From positions 1,984,001 through 2,048,000 of the forward strand of contig NZ_CP060414.2 of assembly GCF_014297595.2 (NCBI RefSeq): 64,000 nucleotides of DNA, given 5' to 3'. This document shows, piece by piece, positions 17,059 through 26,154 of the stretch (position 1 is its first letter; every line of letters begins with the position of its first letter). The notes beneath the pieces were generated by a model that saw only the letters and a program-made list of their open reading frames with translations, was not told the DNA's origin and did not search any database. Made by a program: the position numbers and the translations under genes. Source of the stretch: Neisseria musculi. GTDB lineage: Bacteria > Pseudomonadota > Gammaproteobacteria > Burkholderiales > Neisseriaceae.

Positions 17059-18192
17059 TCAGCGCAATTCGGTGTGCAGACGGCCCAACCATGCAGAAGC
17101 ATCGCTGCCCCGGTAGGCGCTGCCGTCGCGGTTGAGCAGGCGGATGCGGGTGCCGTTGTTTAACGGCTCTGCATACACAATCAGCTCGGGGCGGGCGGCC
17201 GCAGCCGAGGCAGCTTGGGTTTCGCCTTTACCGAACAGGCGTTTGAAAAAACCGGTTTTTTTGGCAGAAACGGCCGTGCCTTCCTGCGGCGCGGGCTGCA
17301 CCAAAAATGCGTGGCGTTCGGCATTTTGGCCGAGCACGGTCAGGCCGATGCGGTCGAGCGCCAGCGCGATGCGGCGCCAGTTGCGGTTGTGGTCGCCGCT
17401 TACCAAAACGGCATCACCGCTGACGGAAGCCAAATCGCTGCTGCTGCGGGCTGCGGGGGCAACACTGCTGCCCAAGGCGTTTTCGGCCTGCCGGGCATCT
17501 ATGCCCAAATACTGCATGAAGCGGGCGAGAAAGGCCGCTTCAAGGTTGGGATCGTTGGGGCGCGGCTGCCACATGGTGGTGTCTTTGTTTTTGTCGCCAT
17601 ACACCTCCTGCATACCTTTATGGGCGAAGAAGATGTCGGTGGTGCCGTTGCGGCCGTGTTCTACACGGATAATGAATTTGTCGCGCTCGCTGGTGGAATA
17701 AATGCCGCCCAAGCCCACTTTTTCAAACAGGCGGCGCAGGCCGTCGCCGGCGATTTTGGCGCGGTTTTCCGCCCATTCGGTTTCCATTTGACCGATGGCG
17801 GGCTCTTCCGATTTGATTTCAAAGCCGTTTTCCTGCCAAAACACTTTCAGCAGCGGCCAGATTTCGGCAGGCTGCTTACCTTCCACTACCAGCCAGCGCT
17901 GGCTGCCGTCGCGCTCGAGGCGCACGCCTTTCACACCCTGCAGCACGGCTTGGCCGGCAGGCTGCTGTGCGCCGCTGCGGCGCGCTATATCGCTGGCGCG
18001 CACGGCACCCGAGCCGGCAGGAATCTGATACAGATTGCCTTGGTCGGGGTTGGTTAAATCGGGCGGAACTTCAAGGTTCACCACTTTGCGGTTTTGGGTT
18101 TGATAATCGAATTTGGGCTGCTCTCTGCTGCCCGAGCAGGCGGCCAGGCCGGCCAAAGCAATCAGGGATATTGCCGTTTTGATGCGGTTCAT
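17059..18192 (-). CDS. bamC: Outer-membrane assembly lipoprotein BamC
   Basis: 377 aa lipoprotein of the BAM complex that folds beta-barrels into the outer membrane. The signal peptide ends in the lipobox LAAC (Cys19). An unstructured N-terminal segment follows (VVNLEVPPDLTNPDQGN), the part that contacts BamD in other species, and then two helix-grip domains (about 90-210 and 250-377). Ribosome site GGAGGAA precedes the start. The gene lies 17 bp after dapA, the same dapA-bamC arrangement as in E. coli. Confidence 0.93.
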   Translation of the reverse strand: MNRIKTAISLIALAGLAACSGSREQPKFDYQTQNRKVVNLEVPPDLTNPDQGNLYQIPAGSGAVRASDIARRSGAQQPAGQAVLQGVKGVRLERDGSQRWLVVEGKQPAEIWPLLKVFWQENGFEIKSEEPAIGQMETEWAENRAKIAGDGLRRLFEKVGLGGIYSTSERDKFIIRVEHGRNGTTDIFFAHKGMQEVYGDKNKDTTMWQPRPNDPNLEAAFLARFMQYLGIDARQAENALGSSVAPAARSSSDLASVSGDAVLVSGDHNRNWRRIALALDRIGLTVLGQNAERHAFLVQPAPQEGTAVSAKKTGFFKRLFGKGETQAASAAAARPELIVYAEPLNNGTRIRLLNRDGSAYRGSDASAWLGRLHTELR

Positions 18193-18209
18193 TCGCGGGA
18201 TTCCTCCGG

Positions 18210-19085
18210 TTAAATCAGTTGGGCGCTTTTCAGCGCGCTGTGTACTTTGGCTTGGCCGTCTGAAGAAAGTTCAACAATCGGCAGGCGCACATGGGGTTGG
18301 CACAATCCCATTGCAGACAACGCCCATTTGGGGGCGGCGGGGCTGGGTTCGCAGAACATCACGTCATACACGGGAATGAGCTTTTTATTCAGCGCACGCG
18401 CGGCGGTGGTATTGCCGGCAATGGCTTCGCGGCACATATCGGCAAACAGTTTGGGGGCAACGTTGGCGGCCACCGAAATCACGCCGTCTCCGCCGCAGAG
18501 CATAAACGCCAAACCTGTGGGGTCATCGCCCGAATATACTGCAAAGCCTTCCGGCACACGGTTGATCAGGTCGGTTTCGCGGGCGATGTCGCCGCTGGCT
18601 TCTTTCACGCCTACGATATTGGGAATTTCGGCCAGGCGCAGTATGGTTTCGTTGCCCATATCCACCACCGTGCGGCCGGGCACGTTGTAAACAATCATGG
18701 GAATGCTGCAGGCTTCGGCGATGGCTTTGAAATGGCGGTAAATGCCTTCCTGCGAGGGTTTGTTGTAGTAGGGGACGACCGACAGGGTGTAGTCGGCTCC
18801 CAAACGCTCGGCACCTCTGGAAAGCTCGATGGCTTCTTCGGTGTTGTTGGCACCGGCTCCGGCAATCACGGGCACGCGTTTGCCGGCATATTTGACGGCG
18901 GCTTCCACCACGGCCAAGTGTTCTGCAACCGGCAGGGTGGCGCTCTCGCCGGTGGTGCCTACGGCCACGATGCCGTCGGTTCCGTTTTCGATGTGCCAGT
19001 CGATTAAGGTGCGCAGCCCGCCGTAATTGATGCTGCCGTCTTCATTCATGGGGGTAACCAGGGCAACCAAACTGCCTTTTAACAT
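18210..19085 (-). CDS. dapA: 4-hydroxy-tetrahydrodipicolinate synthase
   Basis: 291 aa aldolase-type enzyme that condenses pyruvate with aspartate semialdehyde, the first committed step to lysine and meso-diaminopimelate. It has [25 protein letters not shown] with the catalytic Tyr, the Schiff-base lysine in VGVKEASGD, and YSGDD. It starts [17 protein letters not shown]. First gene of a two-gene operon with bamC. Confidence 0.97.
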   Translation of the reverse strand: MLKGSLVALVTPMNEDGSINYGGLRTLIDWHIENGTDGIVAVGTTGESATLPVAEHLAVVEAAVKYAGKRVPVIAGAGANNTEEAIELSRGAERLGADYTLSVVPYYNKPSQEGIYRHFKAIAEACSIPMIVYNVPGRTVVDMGNETILRLAEIPNIVGVKEASGDIARETDLINRVPEGFAVYSGDDPTGLAFMLCGGDGVISVAANVAPKLFADMCREAIAGNTTAARALNKKLIPVYDVMFCEPSPAAPKWALSAMGLCQPHVRLPIVELSSDGQAKVHSALKSAQLI

Positions 19086-19447
19086 GGTAAAACCTTATTT
19101 CTCGAACATTCGGTTAAAGTGTAACGGGTTCATTTTCAACACCGCGCAACAGGCCGAAAACAGCAGAAACAATATGCGGCCGCTTCAATCTGCCGCCTGC
19201 GCGGCCTGCAGAATCTTCTCTTTGCGCCGGGGTGCGGCAACGTTTCAGCGAAGCCCGTGAATCCGTTAACGGGCGATTGTAGCCTACTTTGAAATAGATG
19301 GGAAATGCTGATTATGCGTGCCCTGCAAAGGTTTGCAAAGGTTTTTCAGGCCGTCTGAAAACGTTTCGGCGGCTTTTCAGACGGCCCGGTTTTTATGCGG
19401 TTATGCTGGAGGGCGTGTTTTTCCCAACGGGAGCCGCCGCTTTGAAA

Positions 19448-19476
19448 TTGAAGTCGGCACTTGGATTGTTTACAAT
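19448..19476 (+). promoter_or_regulatory. Probable sigma-70 promoter for xanQ
   Basis: TTGAAG at 19448 and TACAAT at 19471 with a 17-bp spacer, 44 bp upstream of the chosen start. Called by consensus only. Confidence 0.5.
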
Positions 19477-19520
19477 CTGCGCTTACAAATTTTATCGTTC
19501 GGTTACACAAGGAATATACG

Positions 19521-20909
19521 ATGTCAGCCCCTCCCCGCAAAAGCGATGCCCCCGACTTGGTTTACCGCCTGGAAGACAAACCGCCCTTCGCCAACGCACT
19601 CTTAAGCGCAACCACCCACCTGTTGGCGATTTTCGTGCCGATGATTACGCCGGCGCTGATTGTGGGCGGTGCGCTGAAACTGCCGCCGGAAATGACGGCT
19701 TATTTGGTGTCGATGGCGATGGTGGCCTCGGGCATCGGCACTTATCTGCAGGTGAACCGCCTCGGGCCTGTCGGCTCGGGCATGTTGTCGATTCAGTCGG
19801 TCAATTTTTCGTTTGTGGGCGTGATGATTTCACTGGGCTTGGGCATGAAGGAGCAGGGCTTGGACGAACACGCCATGCTCTCCGCGCTGCTCGGCGTGGC
19901 GTTTGTGGGCGCGTTTTTGGTGGCCGGCTCGGCATGGCTGCTGCCCTACCTGAAAAAAGTCATCACCCCCACCGTGAGCGGTGTGGTGGTAATGATGATC
20001 GGCTTGAGCCTGATCAGCGTGGCCATCACCGAATTCGGCGGCGGCTATGCAGCCATGGGCAACGGCACCTTCGGCGCTTGGCAGAATATTGCGTTGGCAG
20101 CGTTTGTGTTGGCGGTGGTGCTGTTTTTCAACAGCCTGAAAAATCCGCTGCTGCGCATGAGCGGCATTGCCGTGGGCATGGTTTCGGGCTATGTGGTGGC
20201 GCTGTTTTTGGGCATGGTGGATTTTTCGGTGTTGGAAAACCTGCCGCTGTTTACCGTGCCTGTGCCGTTCAAATACGGCTTTGATTTTCAATTTGTTCCG
20301 TTTCTGGTGGCCGGCCTGGTGTATCTGCTGAGCATCTTTGAAGCGGTAGGCGATTTAACCGCCACGGCGATGGTGTCCGGCGAAGACTATGAAGGCGGTG
20401 AATTTCAAAAACGCCTGCGCGGCGGTGTGTTTGCCGATGGTTTGGTGTCGGTGATTGCCACCGCGCTGGGGTCACTGCCGCTCACCACTTTCGCCCAAAA
20501 CAACGGTGTGATTCAGATGACCGGCGTGGCTTCGCGCCATGTGGGCAAATATATTGCGGCCATTTTGGTGCTGCTGGGGCTGTTTCCCGTGGTGGGCCGC
20601 GCGTTTACCACCATTCCCAGCCCGGTTATCGGCGGCGCGATGGTGCTGATGTTCGGCCTGATTGCCATCGCCGGTGTGCGCATTATCATGACCAACGGCA
20701 TCGACCGCCGTGAAGCCGTGATTGCCGCCACTTCCATCGGTTTGGGCTTGGGTGTGAGCTTCAAGCCCGAGGTGTTTGCCCTGCTGCCCGTGAAAGAGCT
20801 GTTTCAAAACCCCATCTGCATGGGCGGCACCGCCGCGCTGCTGATGAATCTGATGATGCCGCACGATAAAGGCGGTAAAGTTTATCTGAGCGATGAATTA
20901 GACGTTTGA
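19521..20909 (+). CDS. xanQ: Xanthine permease, NCS2/NAT family
   Basis: 462 aa proton-coupled purine permease with about 14 hydrophobic segments. The NAT signature QNNGVIQMTGVASRHVG matches xanthine-specific XanQ rather than uracil UraA. The segments THLLAIFVPMITPALIVGGA, GSGMLSIQSVNFSF and LLSIFEAVGDLTATAMVSG are also XanQ-like. ATG 19521 has AAGGAATATACG before it; an upstream Met at 19461 overlaps the promoter and is rejected. Confidence 0.94.
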   Translation: MSAPPRKSDAPDLVYRLEDKPPFANALLSATTHLLAIFVPMITPALIVGGALKLPPEMTAYLVSMAMVASGIGTYLQVNRLGPVGSGMLSIQSVNFSFVGVMISLGLGMKEQGLDEHAMLSALLGVAFVGAFLVAGSAWLLPYLKKVITPTVSGVVVMMIGLSLISVAITEFGGGYAAMGNGTFGAWQNIALAAFVLAVVLFFNSLKNPLLRMSGIAVGMVSGYVVALFLGMVDFSVLENLPLFTVPVPFKYGFDFQFVPFLVAGLVYLLSIFEAVGDLTATAMVSGEDYEGGEFQKRLRGGVFADGLVSVIATALGSLPLTTFAQNNGVIQMTGVASRHVGKYIAAILVLLGLFPVVGRAFTTIPSPVIGGAMVLMFGLIAIAGVRIIMTNGIDRREAVIAATSIGLGLGVSFKPEVFALLPVKELFQNPICMGGTAALLMNLMMPHDKGGKVYLSDELDV

Positions 20910-21367
20910 CACGGCGAATCCCCGGTTCTCTATAGCATTTCCGGCTTTGCCCCTCGGGGATAAAGCCGCTTCGTTTTCAACACAGGGCGCGGCTGCGGGC
21001 AATATTGATTATGGTTCAGCTGCGCCATACCTGCCCTGAGGCCGTCTGAAACATTTCCAAGCGATAAAACAAGGCAAAACGGCAGGCTTCAGGATATACA
21101 AACATTGCGAAAGCACGCGGTTGCCGCTGCAGCAGTCTGCACAACCGCTCTCTTTCAACCGGGCAGGCGCTGTGATGGTTTCAAAGCAGGCGGTCATCGC
21201 CGCCGCAAGCAATAAGCCGCAAGCAATAATAAGATTAAATTGAAATGAAAAGGACTGAATCCTGTTGAGTGGAGTGTAGGATTCAGTCCTTGCCAACCGC
21301 TTGGTTAATCTGCCCGGCTTTTGGGAGCCTTTCAAAACGGGCGGTTGGTGTTTGCCGCTCTGCATTG
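20910..21367. other. Intergenic region xanQ-accC
   Basis: About 460 bp between convergent genes. It holds one DUS and the strong accC terminator hairpin at 21250-21291; the minus-strand ORF here runs through that hairpin and is not credible. Confidence 0.6.
21250..21291 (-). terminator. Intrinsic terminator of accBC
   Basis: Perfect 14-bp stem AAGGACTGAATCCT and AGGATTCAGTCCTT with a 14-base loop. Read on the minus strand it is followed by TTCATTTCAATTT. It has no DUS, unlike most terminators here. Confidence 0.85.
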
Positions 21368-22720
21368 TTATTTGGCTTTTTTGGCTTCCAGCCAATGCTC
21401 CAAATAGTGAATGCTCACCCCGCCTTCTTGGAAGTCGTGGTCGTTAAACAAATCACGGTGCAGCGGGGCGTTGGTTTTGATGCCCGTAACCGCCAGCTCG
21501 GCCAGCGCCACCCGCATTTTGGCCATAGCCTGCTGGCGGGTTTTGCCGTGAACGCAGATTTTGCCGATTAAGCTGTCGTAGTTGGGCGGAATGCGGTAGC
21601 CCTGATAAATATGGCTGTCCACGCGTATGCCCAAACCGCCGGGCAGATGGCAGCTTTCAATCAGGCCGGGGCTGGGAATGAAGTTGTAGGGGGCTTCGGC
21701 ATTAATGCGGCACTCGAATGCGTGCCCTTCCAGCACGATGTCTTTCTGACTATATTGCAGGGGCAGGCCGCCGGCAACGCGGATTTGTTCCTGCACGATG
21801 TCGATGCCGGTGATCAGCTCGGTAACGGGGTGCTCCACCTGCACGCGGGTGTTCATCTCGATAAAGAAAAATTCGCCGTTTTCATACAGAAATTCAAATG
21901 TGCCCGCACCGCGGTAGCCGATGCGCTTGCAGGCGGCCACGCAGGCTTCGCCGATTTTTTTGCGCTCTTTGTCGGTGATGCCGGGGGCGGGGGCTTCTTC
22001 AATAACTTTTTGGTGGCGCCGCTGCATGGAGCAGTCGCGCTCGCCCAGATAAACGGCGTTGCCGTGTTCATCGGCCAACACCTGAATTTCGATGTGGCGC
22101 GGTTTTTGCAGATAGCGTTCCATGTAAACCATGGGGTTGCCGAAGGCCATGCCGGCTTCGGTTTTGGTCATTTCCACCGCTTTGAGCAGGTCTTCTTTTT
22201 TCTCGACCACACGCATACCGCGCCCGCCGCCGCCGCCCGATGCTTTGATAATCACAGGAAAGCCCACTTGTTCGGCAATTTTGACGATTTCGGCATCGTT
22301 GTCCGGCAGCGCACCCTCAGATCCCGGCACACAGGGCACACCCGCCTCAATCATAGCGTGTTTGGCCGACACTTTATCGCCCATCAGGCGGATAGTGGCA
22401 GGCCTGGGGCCGATAAACACAAAGCCCGACTGCTCCACCTGCTCGGCAAAATCGGCATTTTCGGCTAAAAATCCGTAACCCGGATGCACGGCATCGGCTC
22501 CGGTGACTTCGGCAGCGGCGATTAGGGCGGGGATATTGAGATAGCTCTGCGGCGAAGGCGGCGGGCCGATGCACACAGATTCATCGGCCAATTTCACGTG
22601 CAGGCTGTCTTTATCGGCTTCAGAATGCACGGCAACGGTGGCAATGCCCATTTCGCGGCAGGCACGTAACACACGGAGCGCGATTTCGCCGCGGTTGGCA
22701 ATCAATACTTTTTTCAGCAT
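21368..22720 (-). CDS. accC: Acetyl-CoA carboxylase biotin carboxylase subunit
   Basis: 450 aa ATP-grasp enzyme that carboxylates biotin on AccB, first step of fatty-acid synthesis. It starts [16 protein letters not shown] (ATG 22720; an upstream Met at 22750 is not conserved). It has the glycine-rich lid [12 protein letters not shown], the metal-binding [27 protein letters not shown] and the C-terminal biotin carboxylase domain. Downstream of accB, with about 100 bp and an outward-facing DUS pair between them. Confidence 0.97.
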   Translation of the reverse strand: MLKKVLIANRGEIALRVLRACREMGIATVAVHSEADKDSLHVKLADESVCIGPPPSPQSYLNIPALIAAAEVTGADAVHPGYGFLAENADFAEQVEQSGFVFIGPRPATIRLMGDKVSAKHAMIEAGVPCVPGSEGALPDNDAEIVKIAEQVGFPVIIKASGGGGGRGMRVVEKKEDLLKAVEMTKTEAGMAFGNPMVYMERYLQKPRHIEIQVLADEHGNAVYLGERDCSMQRRHQKVIEEAPAPGITDKERKKIGEACVAACKRIGYRGAGTFEFLYENGEFFFIEMNTRVQVEHPVTELITGIDIVQEQIRVAGGLPLQYSQKDIVLEGHAFECRINAEAPYNFIPSPGLIESCHLPGGLGIRVDSHIYQGYRIPPNYDSLIGKICVHGKTRQQAMAKMRVALAELAVTGIKTNAPLHRDLFNDHDFQEGGVSIHYLEHWLEAKKAK

Positions 22721-22819
22721 AGGGATACTTTCAGAAGAGGTTTCAAGCACGCGGCCCGATTCTGAATACGGCGGGGGTTTCAGACGGCCTCCAACGCAAC
22801 CAAAGGCCGTCTGAAAAGA

Positions 22820-23275
22820 TTATTCGATGATAAACAGCGGCTCGCCGTATTCTACAGGCTGGCCGTTTTCAACCAGAATTTCTTTGACAACGCCGGATTT
22901 CTCGGCTTCGATTTCGTTCATCAGCTTCATCGCCTCAATGATGCACAGGGTTTCACCGGCTTTGACGCTTTGGCCGACCTCTACAAACGGCGGGGAAGAC
23001 GGGCTGGGGGCGCGGTAAAACGTGCCGACCATCGGGGATTTCTGCGCGGCCGACAAATCGCGTGCGGCGGGAGCCTGCGCGGCAGGGGCGGCGGCAGCGG
23101 GAGCCGGGGCAGCAGCGGGCGCGGCATGGTGCACGGGCACTGGAGCGGCATAAACAGCCTGTTGCGCAGTGGAGCGGGTGATGCGCACTTTTTCTTCGCC
23201 TTCGGTTACTTCGATTTCGGCAATACCCGATTCTTCAACCAGGTCGATTAATTTTTTCAGCTTGCGTAAGTCCAT
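22820..23275 (-). CDS. accB: Biotin carboxyl carrier protein of acetyl-CoA carboxylase
   Basis: 151 aa carrier. The N-terminal region [20 protein letters not shown] is followed by an Ala/Pro-rich linker (about residues 45-75). The biotinyl domain contains the modified lysine in [15 protein letters not shown] and the thumb stretch [15 protein letters not shown]. First gene of the accBC operon. Confidence 0.97.
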   Translation of the reverse strand: MDLRKLKKLIDLVEESGIAEIEVTEGEEKVRITRSTAQQAVYAAPVPVHHAAPAAAPAPAAAAPAAQAPAARDLSAAQKSPMVGTFYRAPSPSSPPFVEVGQSVKAGETLCIIEAMKLMNEIEAEKSGVVKEILVENGQPVEYGEPLFIIE

Positions 23276-23799
23276 CGTGATTCCTTTTGCTCATGACGGT
23301 AGATGAAATTCCAACTGATACAGCGTTGCCCCGCCCTGCTGCACTGTCTGCGGCCCGCCTTCGTTTCAGCCCAAACTTAATCCACTCACTGTAAACCGCC
23401 CAACGGGCGCAAACCACCGCATTGCGCCGCAAGAATGCGGCACCGTTTTACAGGCGGTAATAAAAAAAGATATTTGGCTATTTTTACCAACTTGCTGTTA
23501 AATGTCCAGCAAAATATCAAAAAATACCGTTTTTTATGCAAATATCCGGGTTTCGGGCGGTATGGCGGAACGGCCGGAAAGCCAAGCGAGCATTTATTCT
23601 AAGGCGGGTTTGCGCACATAAATTTCCATACAGATAAAAACCTGCAAAGCGGGCGCAAAAGCAGGGTGTTATCCTGCCGCGACAGACGCAGAGCCGTTTT
23701 AAAGCGATTTTTCAGACGGCCTGCCGCCTGCCGCACCGGCTGCATTATCATGATGGTTTTCGATAAAGGCCGATGGGCCGTCTGAAAAAGGGAAAACAT
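23276..23799. other. Intergenic region accB / TPR gene
   Basis: About 520 bp between divergent genes. It is AT-rich around 23460-23540 and holds two DUS cores near 23711 and 23777. No gene is recognised. Confidence 0.5.
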
Positions 23800-25068
23800 A
23801 TGAGCAGACCGCTGCCGCCCAAACTGCAGAAAACACAGCAGCAGCTCGATCGGATTTCTGCCGAGTTCAAACAGCATATGGCCGCCGGACGCTACCGTGA
23901 AGCCGTGTGCGAAGCCGTCAAAGCCCACGCTTTGATTCCCAAAGCCGTTGCACCGCTGAGCGATGCTGCCACCGCAGCCGTGAAAGGCGGCCTGTGGCAG
24001 GAGGGCATCGGCTATGCCGAAAAAGCCCTGCAGCGCAACCCGCAGCATATCAATTCGCTCGATGCGCTTGCCCATGCCTACGGTGCGCTCGGCGATTGGG
24101 AAAACTGCCGCACCTACGGCCTGCAGGCCTTGCAGCTTCGCGATAAAAGCATTGCCGCGCAGGTTGCGCCGCCGCAAACCCGTGAACGCCCCGGCGGCAA
24201 AAACATCATTGCGTTTTCGCTGTTCGGTGCGGGCTCCGAATACATTGAACCGGCGGTGATGAACACCGAATTGGCCGGCGAAATCTACCCGGGCTGGACG
24301 TGCCGCTTCTATATCGATGGCAGCGTGCCTGAAACTGCGGTTCAGCGGTTGCAGGCCAACGGTGCCGAAATTGTGCGGGTGCGCGGCAGCGTGGAAAACT
24401 GGCCGGGCGCGATGTGGCGGTTTCTGGCGATGGACGATCCCGAAGCCGCGCGGGTGGTTTTCCGCGATGCCGATTCGGTGGTTTCGCAGCGCGAAGCCCG
24501 CGCGGTGCGCGAATGGATAAGCAGCGGCAAGCTGTTTCACACCCTGCGCGATGCCGGCACCCACACCGAGCTGATATTGGCCGGGCTGTGGGGCGCCGTG
24601 GCAGGCAGCGTGCCCGATATGCGCGGCAGAATCGAAGCCTTTCTGGCCGTGCCGCCGGCTTCACGCCATTTCGCCGACCAATTGTTTTTGCGTGAAAACG
24701 TGTGGCCTTATGCCCGCCAAAGCCTGTGTGCGCACGACCGTATTTTCGGTTTTGCCGGCGCGGTGCCGTTTCCCGGCCATGCCCCGTCCGACTACAACCG
24801 TTTCCATGTGGGCTGCAACGAAGGCAACACCCGTTTTCAGGCGGCCTTCGGCCTGCCGGACGGCAGCCGCGTGCTGTGGCGTTTGTTCAGCCGCATTTCG
24901 CCGCTGCTCAACGCCGATTACTCGCTGAACGTTTTGCCTGAAGAGCGACTGGTGTGCGCCTATGAGGCCGTGGTGCAAAACGGTAAAGTAAGCGGCCTGA
25001 TTCCCTACCGCTATGCCAAAGGCTTTTCAGACGGCCTCTCTAAGATTACCGTGGCCGCGCTGGAATAA
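23800..25068 (+). CDS. TPR protein with glycosyltransferase-like domain
   Basis: 422 aa cytoplasmic protein with no signal peptide. Residues about 10-110 form tetratricopeptide-like helices (AGRYREAVCEAVKAHALIPK, GYAEKALQRNPQHINSLDAL, GALGDWENCRTYGLQAL). From about residue 130 the chain looks like a GT-A glycosyltransferase-like domain (IIAFSLFGAG, YPGWTCRFYIDGSVP) with a DxD-type motif in VVFRDADSVVSQREARAV. The ending carries a DUS read as FSDGLS. ATG 23800 has AAGGGAAAACAT upstream. Likely a surface-glycan or protein-modifying enzyme; the substrate is unknown and no glycan cluster surrounds it. Confidence 0.75.
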   Translation: MSRPLPPKLQKTQQQLDRISAEFKQHMAAGRYREAVCEAVKAHALIPKAVAPLSDAATAAVKGGLWQEGIGYAEKALQRNPQHINSLDALAHAYGALGDWENCRTYGLQALQLRDKSIAAQVAPPQTRERPGGKNIIAFSLFGAGSEYIEPAVMNTELAGEIYPGWTCRFYIDGSVPETAVQRLQANGAEIVRVRGSVENWPGAMWRFLAMDDPEAARVVFRDADSVVSQREARAVREWISSGKLFHTLRDAGTHTELILAGLWGAVAGSVPDMRGRIEAFLAVPPASRHFADQLFLRENVWPYARQSLCAHDRIFGFAGAVPFPGHAPSDYNRFHVGCNEGNTRFQAAFGLPDGSRVLWRLFSRISPLLNADYSLNVLPEERLVCAYEAVVQNGKVSGLIPYRYAKGFSDGLSKITVAALE

Positions 25069-25252
25069 TCAGACAGAAGAGCCCTGCGCGGTTTGCAAAG
25101 TCAAACCGAATATAATATTCAGACTTCAGGCCGTCTGAAATCTGCTTGAACCGAAAGAACAAACAAGCGGTTAATGATGGATGCTCCCGCATGGTTTGAA
25201 TTTCCGGCTTTTGCGCTGGTAGAATCTGACCGATATGAGAAAGGACTGCCCA

Positions 25253-25681
25253 ATGAAACCCCTTACTTTATTTGCAGCTTTGCTGCCGGCGGCCTGCGTT
25301 GCCGCCCCTTCTGCCGCCCCTTCTGCCGCCCCTTCTGCCGCCCCTTCTGCCGGCCTGGCAGGCAAATGGCAGGTGCAGGAGGCCGATTCCGCCGCCATGC
25401 CCGAAGGGGTAAGCATCACCTTGCTGGCAGACGGGTATTTCCACACCGACGGCGGCTGCAACAGGCTTTTCGGACGCTACCGCCAAAGCGGCAACCGCCT
25501 GATTTTTTCAGATGCCGCCAGTACCCTGAAAGCCTGCGCGGACGGGCAGCATATGGAAATCGACAGCCGCCTCGGCACCGCTGTCGGCACACACCGAACC
25601 TACCGCATCAGCGGCACGCAGTTGGAATGGTTCAACGATAACGGCAAAGTGGTGCTCAAAGCAGTGAAGAGCGAACCATAA
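25253..25681 (+). CDS. META/HslJ-domain lipoprotein with AAPS repeats
   Basis: 142 aa protein. The signal peptide MKPLTLFAALLPAAC ends in a lipobox-like LPAAC. A linker of four AAPS repeats encoded by four identical 12-bp units follows, then a META (HslJ-like) domain: LAGKWQVQEAD, GYFHTDGGCNRLFGRY, TLKACAD, LEWFND. META domains occur in secreted stress and motility-related lipoproteins. Ribosome site AAAGGA precedes ATG 25253. The repeat can vary in length without breaking the frame. Confidence 0.8.
   Translation: MKPLTLFAALLPAACVAAPSAAPSAAPSAAPSAGLAGKWQVQEADSAAMPEGVSITLLADGYFHTDGGCNRLFGRYRQSGNRLIFSDAASTLKACADGQHMEIDSRLGTAVGTHRTYRISGTQLEWFNDNGKVVLKAVKSEP
25301..25348 (+). repeat. 12-bp coding tandem repeat, four copies
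   Basis: Four exact copies of GCCGCCCCTTCT in the linker of the META lipoprotein, each encoding AAPS. Confidence 0.97.
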
Positions 25682-26154
25682 ACGGCGTAAAAGGCCCAGA
25701 TGCGCAATGCGCCGCCACTTCCGGCAGGCATTGGCGGCCGTCTGAAAATACGCACCCGCCGTTGTTTGCGCCGGGCGGAAACGGCGGCAATACTTTCGAA
25801 CGCACCATCCGACCTGTCTGCCAACGCCCCGCAGACAGGCTTTTTGTGATGACGGGGTTGGTTATCCTGCTACCGTCTTTTTGTAAGCTTTGGTAAACTG
25901 TTGATTCAAGATAATCATCATTTTGCCTACCGCTTTTTCAGACGGCCTTTAGAGCGTGTGGTCAGGAAGCATTGCGGCGGTATTTTTGGTCAAAATCCTC
26001 ATCTGCCGCGTTAAAAATGCGCGCAAGACAGTTCAATCTTGCTGTGCTTTTTGCCCTGCATCTGCCGATTTTCCCTCAAAAAACCGCTTCGCAAGCATGA
26101 TGACTGCACACTCTGAAGCAAAGGCCGTCTGAAACAAAAACAACGGAGAAAAAT
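25682..26154. other. Intergenic region before putA
   Basis: About 470 bp with three DUS cores and no recognised gene. The putA promoter must lie here, but no convincing -35/-10 pair was fixed. Confidence 0.45.

Noticed and set aside
17215..18057. 280-codon plus-strand ORF opposite bamC
   Set aside because: Antisense to a well-supported lipoprotein gene, with no motif of its own.
19298..20284. 328-codon ORF overlapping the start of xanQ
   Set aside because: Out-of-frame reading of xanQ; composition is Arg/Gly/His-rich as in shadow frames.
21009..21395. 128-codon minus-strand ORF after accC
   Set aside because: Contains the accC terminator hairpin and a DUS; not credible as protein.
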